Below are positions 25,161 through 35,160 of a DNA stretch of 64,000 bases, piece by piece. Numbering within the stretch: position 1 is the stretch's first letter; every line of letters starts with the position of its first letter. This DNA is from Streptomyces sp. NBC_00448 (GTDB lineage Bacteria; Actinomycetota; Actinomycetes; Streptomycetales; Streptomycetaceae): positions 5,628,501 through 5,692,500 of the forward strand of contig NZ_CP107913.1 in NCBI RefSeq assembly GCF_036014115.1, in the 5' to 3' direction. The notes under the pieces were generated by a model. The model saw only the letters and a program-made list of their open reading frames with translations, ran no database searches and was not told the DNA's origin. The position numbers were made by a program, and so were the translations under genes.

Positions 25161-27046
25161 CCACCTCCTCCGCCGGTTCCGCCGGCCTCGGCGACGCCAC
25201 CGGTATACGCTTGCACGCCCCCGCCCCCGGCTGGTCGCTCGACTCCGACGTGGTCGTGGTCGGCTCGGGTGTGGCGGGGCTGACGGTGGCGCTGCGCTGC
25301 GCCGCGGCCGGCGCGAAGGTCATCGTGGTGACCAAGGCGCATCTGGACGACGGCTCCACCCGCTGGGCGCAGGGCGGCATCGCCGCCGCGCTCGGCGACG
25401 GCGACACCCCGGCCCAGCACCTGGACGACACCCTGGTGGCGGGCGCGGGCCTGTGCGACGAGGACGCGGTGCGGGTCCTGGTCACCGAGGGCCCGGACGC
25501 GGTCCGCCGGCTGATCGCGACCGGCGCCCACTTCGACACCGACGCGGCCGGCACGATCCTGCTCACCCGCGAGGGTGGCCACCACCGCCGCCGCATCGCC
25601 CACGCGGGCGGTGACGCGACCGGCGCCGAGGTGTCCCGCGCGCTGATCGCCGCGGTGGTGGACGCCGGGGCGTCCCACCCTCAGGACCCGGCCGCCGACG
25701 CGGCCCCGGTCGCTGCTGCCGCCGACGCGGATACCGATGCCGCTGCCGCTGCCGAGGGGAGCATCGAGTTCGTCGAGAACGCCCTCGTGCTCGACCTGCT
25801 CACCGACGCCCAGGGCCGTACCGCCGGCGTCTCCCTGCACGTGATGGGCGCGGGCGCCCGGGACGGCGTGGGGGCGGTGCGCGCGGGCGCGGTCGTGCTG
25901 GCCACCGGCGGGATGGGGCAGGTCTTCTCCGCCACCACCAACCCCGCGGTGTCCACCGGCGACGGTGTGGCGCTGGCGCTGCGGGCCGGGGCCGAGGTGA
26001 GCGACCTGGAGTTCGTGCAGTTCCACCCGACCGTGCTGTGGCTGGGCGCGGACGCCGAGGGCCAGCAACCGCTGGTGTCCGAGGCGGTCCGCGGCGAGGG
26101 CGCGCACCTGATCGACGCCGAGGGCGTGCGCTTCATGGTCGGGCAGCACGAACTGGCCGAGCTGGCGCCGCGCGACATCGTCGCCAAGGGCATCATGCGC
26201 CGGATGCAGGAGACCGGCGCCGAGCACATGTACCTCGACGCCCGGCACTTCGGCGCGCGGATGTGGGCGGAGCGGTTCCCGACCATCCTGGCCGCGTGCC
26301 GCGCGCACGGCATCGACCCGGTCACCGAGCCGATACCGGTCGCGCCCGCCGCGCACTACGCGTCCGGCGGGGTGCGCACCGACCTGCGCGGGCGGACCAC
26401 CGTGCCGGGCCTGTACGCCTGCGGCGAGGTGGCCTGCACCGGCGTGCACGGCGCGAACCGGCTCGCCTCCAACTCCCTGCTCGAAGGGCTGGTCTTCGCC
26501 GAGCGGATCGCCGCCGACGTGATGGCGGGCACCCGGCCCGCGCCGGGCGAGCCGGTGCCGCCGGCCCCCGCCGACGCCCCGCTGCTGGCCTCCGAGGCGC
26601 GCTACGAGGTGCAGCGGATCATGACCGCGGGCGCCGGCGTGCTGCGCAGCGCGGACAGCCTCGCGACGGCCGCGGGCGCCCTGGAACGGCTGCACACCGC
26701 GGCGGTGGAGGCGTACGACCGGGACGGCAAGACCGCGGAGCCGTGCGTGGAGACCTGGGAGGCGACCAACCTGGGCCTGGTGGCCCGGGTGCTGGTGGCC
26801 GCCGCCCGGCGCCGCGAGGAGACCCGCGGCTGCCACTGGCGCGAGGACCGGCCCGACCGCGACGACCGCGACTGGCGCCGCCACCTGGTGGTCCGGCTCA
26901 CCCCGCACGGCACGTTGGACGTCCGCGCCACCGACGGCCCGGCCCTGCCGGCCACCCGTCCCGGCCCGCTTCCGGCGGCGGTCACCCCGGTCGCCGGGAT
27001 CGGGGATGATGGGGCCGCCCCCACCCTCCGGCGGACCCGGCCGTGA
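25157..27046 (+). CDS. nadB: L-aspartate oxidase
   Basis: 629 residues, longer than usual (~540-580). NadB oxidises aspartate to iminoaspartate for NAD synthesis. Motifs: FAD-binding DVVVVGSGVAGLTVALRC, RWAQGGIAAALGDGD, LEFVQFHPTVLW, AAHYASGGVRTDLRGRTTVP, GLYACGEVACTGVHGANRLA and SNSLLEGLVFAERIA. Extra length includes an Ala/Asp/Pro-rich insert (bp ~25670-25760). The start overlaps panC (ATGA). nadA, which supplies the next step, is not in the window. Confidence 0.95.
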   Translation: MTTSSAGSAGLGDATGIRLHAPAPGWSLDSDVVVVGSGVAGLTVALRCAAAGAKVIVVTKAHLDDGSTRWAQGGIAAALGDGDTPAQHLDDTLVAGAGLCDEDAVRVLVTEGPDAVRRLIATGAHFDTDAAGTILLTREGGHHRRRIAHAGGDATGAEVSRALIAAVVDAGASHPQDPAADAAPVAAAADADTDAAAAAEGSIEFVENALVLDLLTDAQGRTAGVSLHVMGAGARDGVGAVRAGAVVLATGGMGQVFSATTNPAVSTGDGVALALRAGAEVSDLEFVQFHPTVLWLGADAEGQQPLVSEAVRGEGAHLIDAEGVRFMVGQHELAELAPRDIVAKGIMRRMQETGAEHMYLDARHFGARMWAERFPTILAACRAHGIDPVTEPIPVAPAAHYASGGVRTDLRGRTTVPGLYACGEVACTGVHGANRLASNSLLEGLVFAERIAADVMAGTRPAPGEPVPPAPADAPLLASEARYEVQRIMTAGAGVLRSADSLATAAGALERLHTAAVEAYDRDGKTAEPCVETWEATNLGLVARVLVAAARRREETRGCHWREDRPDRDDRDWRRHLVVRLTPHGTLDVRATDGPALPATRPGPLPAAVTPVAGIGDDGAAPTLRRTRP

Positions 27047-27164
27047 GAAGCGGACGAAGCCGTGGGACGCGGTGGCACGAAGCGGCCGTGGGACGCGGCA
27101 GCACGCACGAGCAGTGGGCGAAGCAACGCCCGCAGCAACGCACGCAGCACACGAAGGAGCTTCC

Positions 27165-28211
27165 GTGACACCCCCCGCTGGCCCCGTGGGCCCCGACCGG
27201 CCTCAGCCCGTCGCCCTCCCGCTGCCGACGCTCGGCCCGCCCCCCGCCGACTCCGCGGGCGGCTGCGGTGACGGCTGCGGCTGCGGCGACGCCCACGACC
27301 CGTACGACCTGGACCCGCTGGAGTGCGGCCTCGACCCGGACCTCGCCGCGCTGATCATCGACGCCGGCCTGGACCCCGTACAGGTCGAGGACATCGCGCA
27401 CATGGCGATCGAGGAGGACCTCGACCAGGGCGTGGACGTCACCACGGTGGCGACCGTGCCCGAGGACGCGTTCTCCACCGGGGACTTCACCGCGCGGGAG
27501 GACGGCACCGTGGCGGGGCTGCGGGTCGCCGAGGCCGTGCTGTCGGTGGTGTGCACCGACGAGTTCGAGGTGGAGCGGCACGTCGAGGACGGCGACCGGG
27601 TCACCGCCGGGCAGAAGCTGCTGACCGTGCGCACCCGCACCCGCGACCTGCTCACCGCCGAGCGCAGCGCGCTGAACCTGCTGTGCCGGCTGTCCGGCAT
27701 CGCCACCGCCACCCGCGCCTGGGCCGACGCCCTGGCCGGCACCCAGGCGCAGGTGCGCGACACCCGCAAGACCACGCCGGGCCTGCGCGCGCTGGAGAAG
27801 TACGCGGTGCGCTGCGGCGGCGGCGCCAACCACCGGATGTCGCTGTCGGACGCCGCCCTGGTCAAGGACAACCACGTGGTCGCCGCGGGAGGTGTCTCGG
27901 CGGCCTTCAAGCTGGTCCGCGAGGAGTTCCCGGAGGTGCCGATCGAGGTCGAGGTGGACACCCTGCACCAGGTCCGCGAGGTGCTGGAGGCCGGCGCCGA
28001 CCTGATCCTGCTGGACAACTTCACGCCCGCCGAGACCGCCGAGGCGGTCGCCATCGTCGGCGGCCGGGCGCTGCTGGAGTCCTCCGGCCGGCTCACCCTG
28101 GACACCGCCCGCGCCTATGCCGACACCGGGGTGCACTTCCTGGCGGTCGGCGCGCTGACCCACTCGTCCCCGATCCTCGACATCGGCCTCGACCTGCGAG
28201 CGGAAGCGTAG
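27165..28211 (+). CDS. nadC: Nicotinate-nucleotide pyrophosphorylase (carboxylating)
   Basis: 348 residues from GTG 27165, preceded by GAAGGAGC at 27152-27159. NadC converts quinolinate and PRPP to nicotinate mononucleotide. Motifs: AIEEDLDQGVDVTTVATVP, ERSALNLLCRLSGIATATR, DTRKTTPGLRALEKYAVRCG, GGANHRMSLSDAALVKDNHV and LLDNFTPAETAEAV. A ~55-residue N-terminal extension contains a Cys-rich stretch (GGCGDGCGCGD; C34, C38, C40) not needed for the fold. The 118-bp gap from nadB contains an imperfect ~25-bp direct repeat. Confidence 0.96.
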   Translation: MTPPAGPVGPDRPQPVALPLPTLGPPPADSAGGCGDGCGCGDAHDPYDLDPLECGLDPDLAALIIDAGLDPVQVEDIAHMAIEEDLDQGVDVTTVATVPEDAFSTGDFTAREDGTVAGLRVAEAVLSVVCTDEFEVERHVEDGDRVTAGQKLLTVRTRTRDLLTAERSALNLLCRLSGIATATRAWADALAGTQAQVRDTRKTTPGLRALEKYAVRCGGGANHRMSLSDAALVKDNHVVAAGGVSAAFKLVREEFPEVPIEVEVDTLHQVREVLEAGADLILLDNFTPAETAEAVAIVGGRALLESSGRLTLDTARAYADTGVHFLAVGALTHSSPILDIGLDLRAEA

Positions 28212-28217
28212 AGGCGG

Positions 28218-29015
28218 ATGCTGCTCACCATCGACGTCGGCAACACCCACACCGTGCTCGGGCTCTTCGACGGCGAGGAGATCGTGGAGCACTGGCGGAT
28301 CTCCACCGATCCACGGCGCACCGCCGACGAGTTGGCGGTCCTGCTGCAGGGCCTGATGGGCATGCATCCGCTGCTCGGCGACCTCGGCGACGGCATCGAC
28401 GGCATCGCGATCTGCTCCACGGTGCCGTCGGTGCTGCACGAACTGCGCGAGGTGACCCGGCGGTACTACGGCGACGTGCCGGCGATCCTCGTCGAGCCCG
28501 GCGTGAAGACCGGCGTGCCGATCCTGGTCGACCACCCCAAGGAGGTCGGCTCCGACCGGATCATCAACTCGCTCGCCGCGGTGCACCTCTACGGCGGCCC
28601 GTGCATCGTGGTGGACTTCGGCACCGCCACCACCTTCGACGCGGTCTCCTCGCGCGGCGAGTACGTGGGCGGCGCGATCGCCCCCGGCATCGAGATCTCC
28701 GTCGACGCGCTCGGCATGCGCGGCGCCCAGCTCCGCAAGATCGAGCTGGCCCGGCCGCGCAGCGTCATCGGCAAGAACACCATCGAGGCCATGCAGTCCG
28801 GCATCCTCTACGGCTTCGCGGGACAGGCCGACGGGATCGCCGAGCGGATGGCACGCGAGCTGGCCGACGACCCCGACGACGTCACCGTCATCGCCACCGG
28901 CGGCCTCGCGCCCCTGGTGCTGGGCGAGGCGTCCCTCATCGACGCGCACGAGCCCTGGCTCACCCTCATCGGCCTGCGGCTGGTCTACGCCCGCAACGCC
29001 CCGCCGACCGCGTAG
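28218..29015 (+). CDS. coaX: Type III pantothenate kinase
   Basis: 265 residues of the ASKHA fold: phosphate loop MLLTIDVGNTHTVLGLFDG, VEPGVKTGVPILVDHPKEV, GSDRIINSLAAVHLYG, catalytic DFGTATTFDAVSSRGEYVGG, and SVIGKNTIEAMQSGILYG. CoaX catalyses the first committed step of CoA synthesis from pantothenate. Only 6 bp separates it from nadC, so CoA and NAD genes share one operon. It needs a monovalent cation and resists CoA feedback in characterised relatives. Confidence 0.96.
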   Translation: MLLTIDVGNTHTVLGLFDGEEIVEHWRISTDPRRTADELAVLLQGLMGMHPLLGDLGDGIDGIAICSTVPSVLHELREVTRRYYGDVPAILVEPGVKTGVPILVDHPKEVGSDRIINSLAAVHLYGGPCIVVDFGTATTFDAVSSRGEYVGGAIAPGIEISVDALGMRGAQLRKIELARPRSVIGKNTIEAMQSGILYGFAGQADGIAERMARELADDPDDVTVIATGGLAPLVLGEASLIDAHEPWLTLIGLRLVYARNAPPTA

Positions 29016-29157
29016 CCCTGCCGACCGGGTAGCCCCGGCGACCGCACAGCCCCGCGGACGGCGCGGCTTCCCGGCGAGCCGCGCGCCGATACGTGAGGTT
29101 TGTCCGCTTAACGATTAATGTCCATGCATGCCAACGCCACATGGAAACCGAGGGGGA

Positions 29158-29817
29158 ATGGCGTTCAGCGCGGACGAGGTGCGTGTGCTGCGGCGCGCGC
29201 TCGCGGAGGTGCTGGGCCCGCACAGAAGGGCGGGGGTGCCCACTTTGGTGGTCGCGCCCCGCCCCGCGGAGTACGTGCAGGACTACCTGCGGCTCGCGGA
29301 CGGCCTGGAGGACGTCGTACGGGAGGCGGGCCGGATGCGCGCCTTCCAGCAGGCCGAGCTGCACCGCTACCGGCTGGCACTGCCCGGCGCGGTGAGCGGC
29401 TATCTGGACCGCCTCGCCACCGCTCTCGCCAGCGGCTACCTGCCCGGTCCTGACGACCTCGCCGCACTGCGCCGGCTGCGCGCACTGCCCAGCGGAACCC
29501 CGGAGCACCACCGCCGCACCGCCCTGCTGCGCCGCTGCGAGACCCTCGCGGAGAACGACGTACGCCAGCGTCTGGAGGCCCACATGCCCGCCCCGCGCCG
29601 CCTGCTGACCCTGCCCCTGCCGGCCGCCGCCACCGCGGCCGGAGCCGCCGACGATCCGAAGCCGCGGCCGGCCCCGACCCCGGGTGCCAAGCCGAAGCCG
29701 GCCACCCCGCCGCCCGCCGCCGAACCCCGCGACCCGGGCCGTCGCACCCCCACCCCGGCCGAGATCTGGCCGCCGAACCGGCGGGACCGCAAACCGGACG
29801 AGGCCCGCTCCGCTTAG
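29158..29817 (+). CDS. Conserved hypothetical helical protein with Pro-rich tail
   Basis: 219 residues from ATG 29158, which has GAGGGGG just upstream; an ATG at 29128 would add ten residues. The first ~140 residues are helix-rich (FSADEVRVLRRALAEVLGP, AEYVQDYLRLADGLEDVVRE, YLDRLATALASGYLPGPDDL, RRTALLRRCETLAENDVRQR); the rest is Pro/Ala-rich and probably disordered (KPRPAPTPGAKPKPATPPP). No known domain is recognised. It follows coaX, with an AT-rich stretch (29101-29130) that may be its promoter. Confidence 0.6.
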   Translation: MAFSADEVRVLRRALAEVLGPHRRAGVPTLVVAPRPAEYVQDYLRLADGLEDVVREAGRMRAFQQAELHRYRLALPGAVSGYLDRLATALASGYLPGPDDLAALRRLRALPSGTPEHHRRTALLRRCETLAENDVRQRLEAHMPAPRRLLTLPLPAAATAAGAADDPKPRPAPTPGAKPKPATPPPAAEPRDPGRRTPTPAEIWPPNRRDRKPDEARSA

Positions 29818-29833
29818 CGCGAACGGGGGTGGC

Positions 29834-29839
29834 TACGCT
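29834..29839 (+). promoter_or_regulatory. -10 hexamer of a leaderless start (61-residue membrane protein)
   Basis: TACGCT, seven bases, then ATG at 29847. No ribosome-binding site is present, consistent with a leaderless message. Confidence 0.6.
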
Positions 29840-29846
29840 GGGCGGC

Positions 29847-30032
29847 ATGGACTACATCTCGGCCATCGTGCCGCCGCTGGTGATGGCGGTGCTTTTCACC
29901 GCCCTGATCGTCACCATCGTCAAGAACCAGGGCGGCGCCAACAAGGCCAAGGAGGACGCGGCCGTGGACGCCGCGCTCGCCGCGGCCGAGGCCGCCCGGG
30001 CCGCCCGGGTCGCCACCCCCGAAGAGCGCTGA
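29847..30032 (+). CDS. Small single-pass membrane protein
   Basis: 61 residues. A membrane helix (IVPPLVMAVLFTALIVTIV, residues 7-25) is followed by NQGGANKAKED and an Ala/Arg helix (AALAAAEAARAARVATPEER). The basic residues after the helix predict an outside N-terminus. Such small proteins are common beside clpC/lsr2 in Streptomyces, but no function is known to me. Confidence 0.6.
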   Translation: MDYISAIVPPLVMAVLFTALIVTIVKNQGGANKAKEDAAVDAALAAAEAARAARVATPEER

Positions 30033-30142
30033 CCGGCCCAGGTGCGCCGCCGCCCGGCGCACCGGCCCGCCGCTCGACCGCCTCGCCACTGCCCCGAAAG
30101 TCGCGAAGAGCGGTAATTACGACATTCGTCGCGTTCCGCCCG

Positions 30143-30148
30143 TAGTAT
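30143..30148 (+). promoter_or_regulatory. -10 hexamer of a leaderless start (BlaI-type regulator)
   Basis: TAGTAT, seven bases, then GTG at 30156. A short palindrome CGAC-ATTC-GTCG at 30120-30131 lies just upstream and could be the regulator's own operator. Confidence 0.6.
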
Positions 30149-30155
30149 TTCCGGT

Positions 30156-30551
30156 GTGCCCCGACCACTCGGAGAACTCGAAGACGCCGTGATGACCCGG
30201 GTGTGGGAGTGGAACCGCGCGGTCACGGTTCGTGAGGTACTCGAAGACCTCTCACGGGACCGTTCCATCGCCTACACAACGGTGATGACCGTAATGGACA
30301 ACCTCCGGCAGAAGGGGTGGCTGCGCCGTGAGGCGGAAGGCCGCGCATATCGCTATGAGGCGGTATCGACGCGCGCGGCGTACTCGGCCGCACTGATGAA
30401 CGAAGCCTGGGCGGCGAGCGACAACCCCGCCGAGGCCCTCGTGCACTTCTTCGGCATGATGTCGCCGGAACAGCGCGAAGCCGTGCGGGACGCATTGCGC
30501 ATCATCCAGTCCGTGGACCCTGGCGGACCGGAGGAACCCGAAGGGCGATAG
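30156..30551 (+). CDS. BlaI/MecI/CopY-family transcriptional regulator
   Basis: 131 residues: winged HTH (LGELEDAVMTRVWEWNRAVT, VREVLEDLSRDRSIAYTTVM, TVMDNLRQKGWLRREAEGRA) and a C-terminal dimerisation helix bundle (ALMNEAWAASDNPAEALVHF). BlaI-type repressors are released when a membrane protease (BlaR/MecR) cleaves them. No such protease gene is adjacent. The GTG start is leaderless by the -10 placement. Confidence 0.9.
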   Translation: MPRPLGELEDAVMTRVWEWNRAVTVREVLEDLSRDRSIAYTTVMTVMDNLRQKGWLRREAEGRAYRYEAVSTRAAYSAALMNEAWAASDNPAEALVHFFGMMSPEQREAVRDALRIIQSVDPGGPEEPEGR

Positions 30552-30560
30552 CGTCCGCCC

Positions 30561-31079
30561 ATGCCCCTGATGTCGAATGACGTGACCATCCGCCGGGCCC
30601 GAACCGGCGATGTCCCCGCTCTGCGGCGGCTGCTGGACTCCTATGCCAGGGACGGCATCCTGCTGGACAAGGCCACGGTGACCCTTTATGAGGACATCCA
30701 GGAGTTCTGGGTCGCCGAACGCGACGAGGACGCGGATGTGGTCGCCTGCGGCGCGCTGCACGTGATGTGGGAGGACCTGGCCGAGGTCAGGACGCTCGCC
30801 GTGCACCGCTCGCTGCGCGGGGCCGGTGTCGGGCACCAGTTGCTGGCGAAGTTGCTGCACACTGCCGGCTGGCTCGGCGTCAGACGTATTTTCTGCCTCA
30901 CCTTCGAAGTCGACTTCTTCGCCCGGCACGGCTTCGTGGAGATCGGTGAGACCCCGGTGGACGGCGATGTCTTCGGCGAGCTGCTGCGTTCCAATGACGA
31001 GGGTGTCGCCGAGTTCCTCGACCTGGAGCGAGTGAAACCCAACACCTTGGGTAACAGCCGGATGCTGCTGCAACTCTGA
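30561..31079 (+). CDS. argA: Amino-acid N-acetyltransferase (short, GNAT-type NAGS)
   Basis: 172 residues, a single GNAT domain: VTIRRARTGDVPALRRLLDS, acetyl-CoA loop LAVHRSLRGAGVGHQLLAKL, RRIFCLTFEVDFFARHGFVE and the C-terminal VAEFLDLERVKPNTLGNSRM. This is the short N-acetylglutamate synthase of actinobacteria (as in Mycobacterium), lacking the kinase-like domain of E. coli ArgA. It makes N-acetylglutamate for arginine synthesis. The gap from the BlaI gene is 9 bp. Confidence 0.88.
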   Translation: MPLMSNDVTIRRARTGDVPALRRLLDSYARDGILLDKATVTLYEDIQEFWVAERDEDADVVACGALHVMWEDLAEVRTLAVHRSLRGAGVGHQLLAKLLHTAGWLGVRRIFCLTFEVDFFARHGFVEIGETPVDGDVFGELLRSNDEGVAEFLDLERVKPNTLGNSRMLLQL

Positions 31080-31129
31080 GACCGGTATGTCCGGATCGCG
31101 CTGGCGCACGGGGGAGCCACTTCGCGCAA

Positions 31130-31190
31130 GGGGTTTGTGTTTTTCGGTGAAAGGCGCTTTGCTTTTACCGTTAATCCGTTTTCGATGAAA
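31130..31190. promoter_or_regulatory. AT-rich upstream region of lsr2
   Basis: This ~60-bp stretch (TTTGTGTTTTTC, GCTTTGCTTTTACCGTTAAT) is among the most AT-rich in the window and lies directly before lsr2. Lsr2 binds AT-rich DNA, so autoregulation is plausible. Confidence 0.45.
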
Positions 31191-31199
31191 GGGAAGCCG

Positions 31200-31538
31200 G
31201 TGGCACAGAAGGTTCAGGTCCTTCTTGTGGACGACCTCGACGGTGGCGAGGCCGACGAGACCGTGACGTTCGCGCTCGACGGCGTGACGTACGAGATCGA
31301 CCTCACTACGGAGAATGCCGACAAGCTGCGCGGGCTGCTCAACCCGTACACGGACAGTGGTCGCCGCACCGGCGGTCGCGCCGGGCGCGGGCGCACCAAG
31401 GCCGTGCGCGGTGGCAGCAGCTCGGGTCAGGACACCGCGAAGATCCGCGCGTGGGCCAAGGAGAAGGGCTACGAGGTCAACGACCGCGGCCGCGTCCCCG
31501 CGACCATCCGTGAGGCGTACGAGAAGGCCCACGGCTGA
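31200..31538 (+). CDS. lsr2: Nucleoid-associated protein Lsr2
   Basis: 112 residues from GTG 31200, with AAAGGGAAG upstream. N-terminal dimerisation domain (MAQKVQVLLVDDLDGGEADE, TVTFALDGVTYEIDLTTENA) and C-terminal DNA-binding domain with the RGR minor-groove hook (YEVNDRGRVPATIREAYEKA). Lsr2 is the actinobacterial H-NS analogue that silences AT-rich, often foreign, genes. Its 3' end overlaps the convergent gene by 70 bp. Confidence 0.97.
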   Translation: MAQKVQVLLVDDLDGGEADETVTFALDGVTYEIDLTTENADKLRGLLNPYTDSGRRTGGRAGRGRTKAVRGGSSSGQDTAKIRAWAKEKGYEVNDRGRVPATIREAYEKAHG

Positions 31539-32053
31539 TCGGGGCAGCGGGCCCGCAGCGTGACGCGGTGGCAGGCGGTCGCCAATGCGGCCACCAGTGT
31601 GCCGAGCCCGACGGGAACCCCCGTTTCGTCGGCCTCGGGAGCGACACGCAGCGCGGGCACGGTCGACTCCACGTCGAACCCAGGCCGAGGAGGCCGCAGC
31701 CACACCGGTGCGGATCGGTCGTACGCGGCCTCCCTGCGGCCCCACTCGGGGTGCGCGGGGGCCCGCAGGCTCTGCCCGGCGCCCAGGGCCGCGAGGTCCA
31801 GCTCGATGCCCCCCCACTCAAGCCACTCCAGCAGCCCGGGCAGCTCCTCGGCCGTTCCGGCGGCGACCAGCAGCCGCACCCGGTGGCCGTCCAGCGCGAC
31901 CGGCCCGAGCAGACCCGGGCGGGAGAACCGGCTCAGCATCGCGAAGCCCGCCTCCGCCGGCACGTCGAGCGCGTCGAACCGCACCCCCGTGACCAGCGCC
32001 GGGGGCGGGCCCCCGGCCAGCGGCCACCCCAGCTCGTGCTCGTACCAGCCCAT
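31469..32053 (-). CDS. Conserved hypothetical protein
   Basis: 194 residues. MGWYEHELGWPLAGGPPPAL, a hydrophobic alternating pattern (VTGVRFDALDVPAEAGFAML), GPVALDGHRVRLLVAAGTAE and WGGIELDLAALGAG. The opening faintly resembles prim-pol-like (bifunctional primase/polymerase N-terminal) proteins of actinobacteria, but no catalytic acid pair is obvious and I do not assign a function. It is convergent with and overlaps lsr2 by 70 bp, and is divergent from clpC. Confidence 0.6.
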   Translation of the reverse strand: MGWYEHELGWPLAGGPPPALVTGVRFDALDVPAEAGFAMLSRFSRPGLLGPVALDGHRVRLLVAAGTAEELPGLLEWLEWGGIELDLAALGAGQSLRAPAHPEWGRREAAYDRSAPVWLRPPRPGFDVESTVPALRVAPEADETGVPVGLGTLVAALATACHRVTLRARCPDQPWAFSYASRMVAGTRPRSLTS

Positions 32054-32204
32054 GCCGTGTCAACTGCCACTCCAGCGCGCTGGTTACGTACCGTCCGGAT
32101 TCGAACACACCTGGTGATGCGGGTGGCGGCGGAGCTTCCGGCCGTGGGTGACGGCGAGGGAGATGGCAGGGTGGTCGCAGATGGCCGGAAAGCGGCGCGG
32201 GGTT

Positions 32205-32218
32205 GTTCGCCCGTAGCG
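32205..32218 (+). promoter_or_regulatory. ClgR-like box 1 upstream of clpC
   Basis: GTTCGC-N5-GCG, matching the general form of binding sites of ClgR, the established activator of clp genes in Streptomyces and Corynebacterium (core CGCY-N4-GCG). A second match is at 32312-32325. Both lie in the 477-bp clpC upstream region. Confidence 0.5.
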
Positions 32219-32311
32219 CAGAGCCGAGTGCCCTCGCGGTGTGGATTGTCGGCCACCGAGGGTAAGAAGTACCTAGTGGGACGGGCTGGTGTTCGGGCAG
32301 GCGGGGCGGGC

Positions 32312-32325
32312 GTTCGCCACGGGCG
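32312..32325 (+). promoter_or_regulatory. ClgR-like box 2 upstream of clpC
   Basis: Second GTTCGC-N5-GCG match, about 205 bp before the clpC start codon and 107 bp from box 1. No other gene is visible between 32054 and 32530, so the whole gap is probably clpC regulatory leader. Confidence 0.5.
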
Positions 32326-32530
32326 TACTGATTAAGGGGGCATTCGCCTGGCCTGCGGGAACATCGTCTCGCACCATCGAGGTTGTGGGAGTGACGTCAG
32401 CCGGTTGCGCGGCTTTCCTCGCGAGAGCGGGGGTGATTCGTGAGCGGCGCCGCTGTGCGGGACTAGCATGCGGAAGGACAGGGAGGGGACCGACCCCTCA
32501 CTGCCCGACCGCTCTGAGGAGCGATTAACG

Positions 32531-35050
<2,520 letters not shown>

Positions 35051-35093
35051 CGCCGCGCTCGGCGTGAGCCGAGCAAGCGTGTGCGCCTACCAG

Positions 35094-35139
35094 GGCCCGG
35101 CCCCGGCACCCCGCGAGGGGAGCCGGGGCCGGGCCTTTT
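35094..35139 (+). terminator. Strong intrinsic terminator after clpC
   Basis: Perfect 14-bp GC-rich arms (GGCCCGGCCCCGGC at 35094-35107, complement at 35122-35135) followed by TTTT. It lies between convergent clpC and the trypsin-NACHT gene and may stop both. Confidence 0.9.
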
Positions 35140-35160
35140 GGGTTCGGCGCGGGGGCCTGG

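Noticed and set aside
25157..27046. NadB length as evidence of a fusion
   Set aside because: The excess is an Ala/Asp/Pro-rich insert and C-terminal tail, common in high-GC homologues; no second domain is seen.
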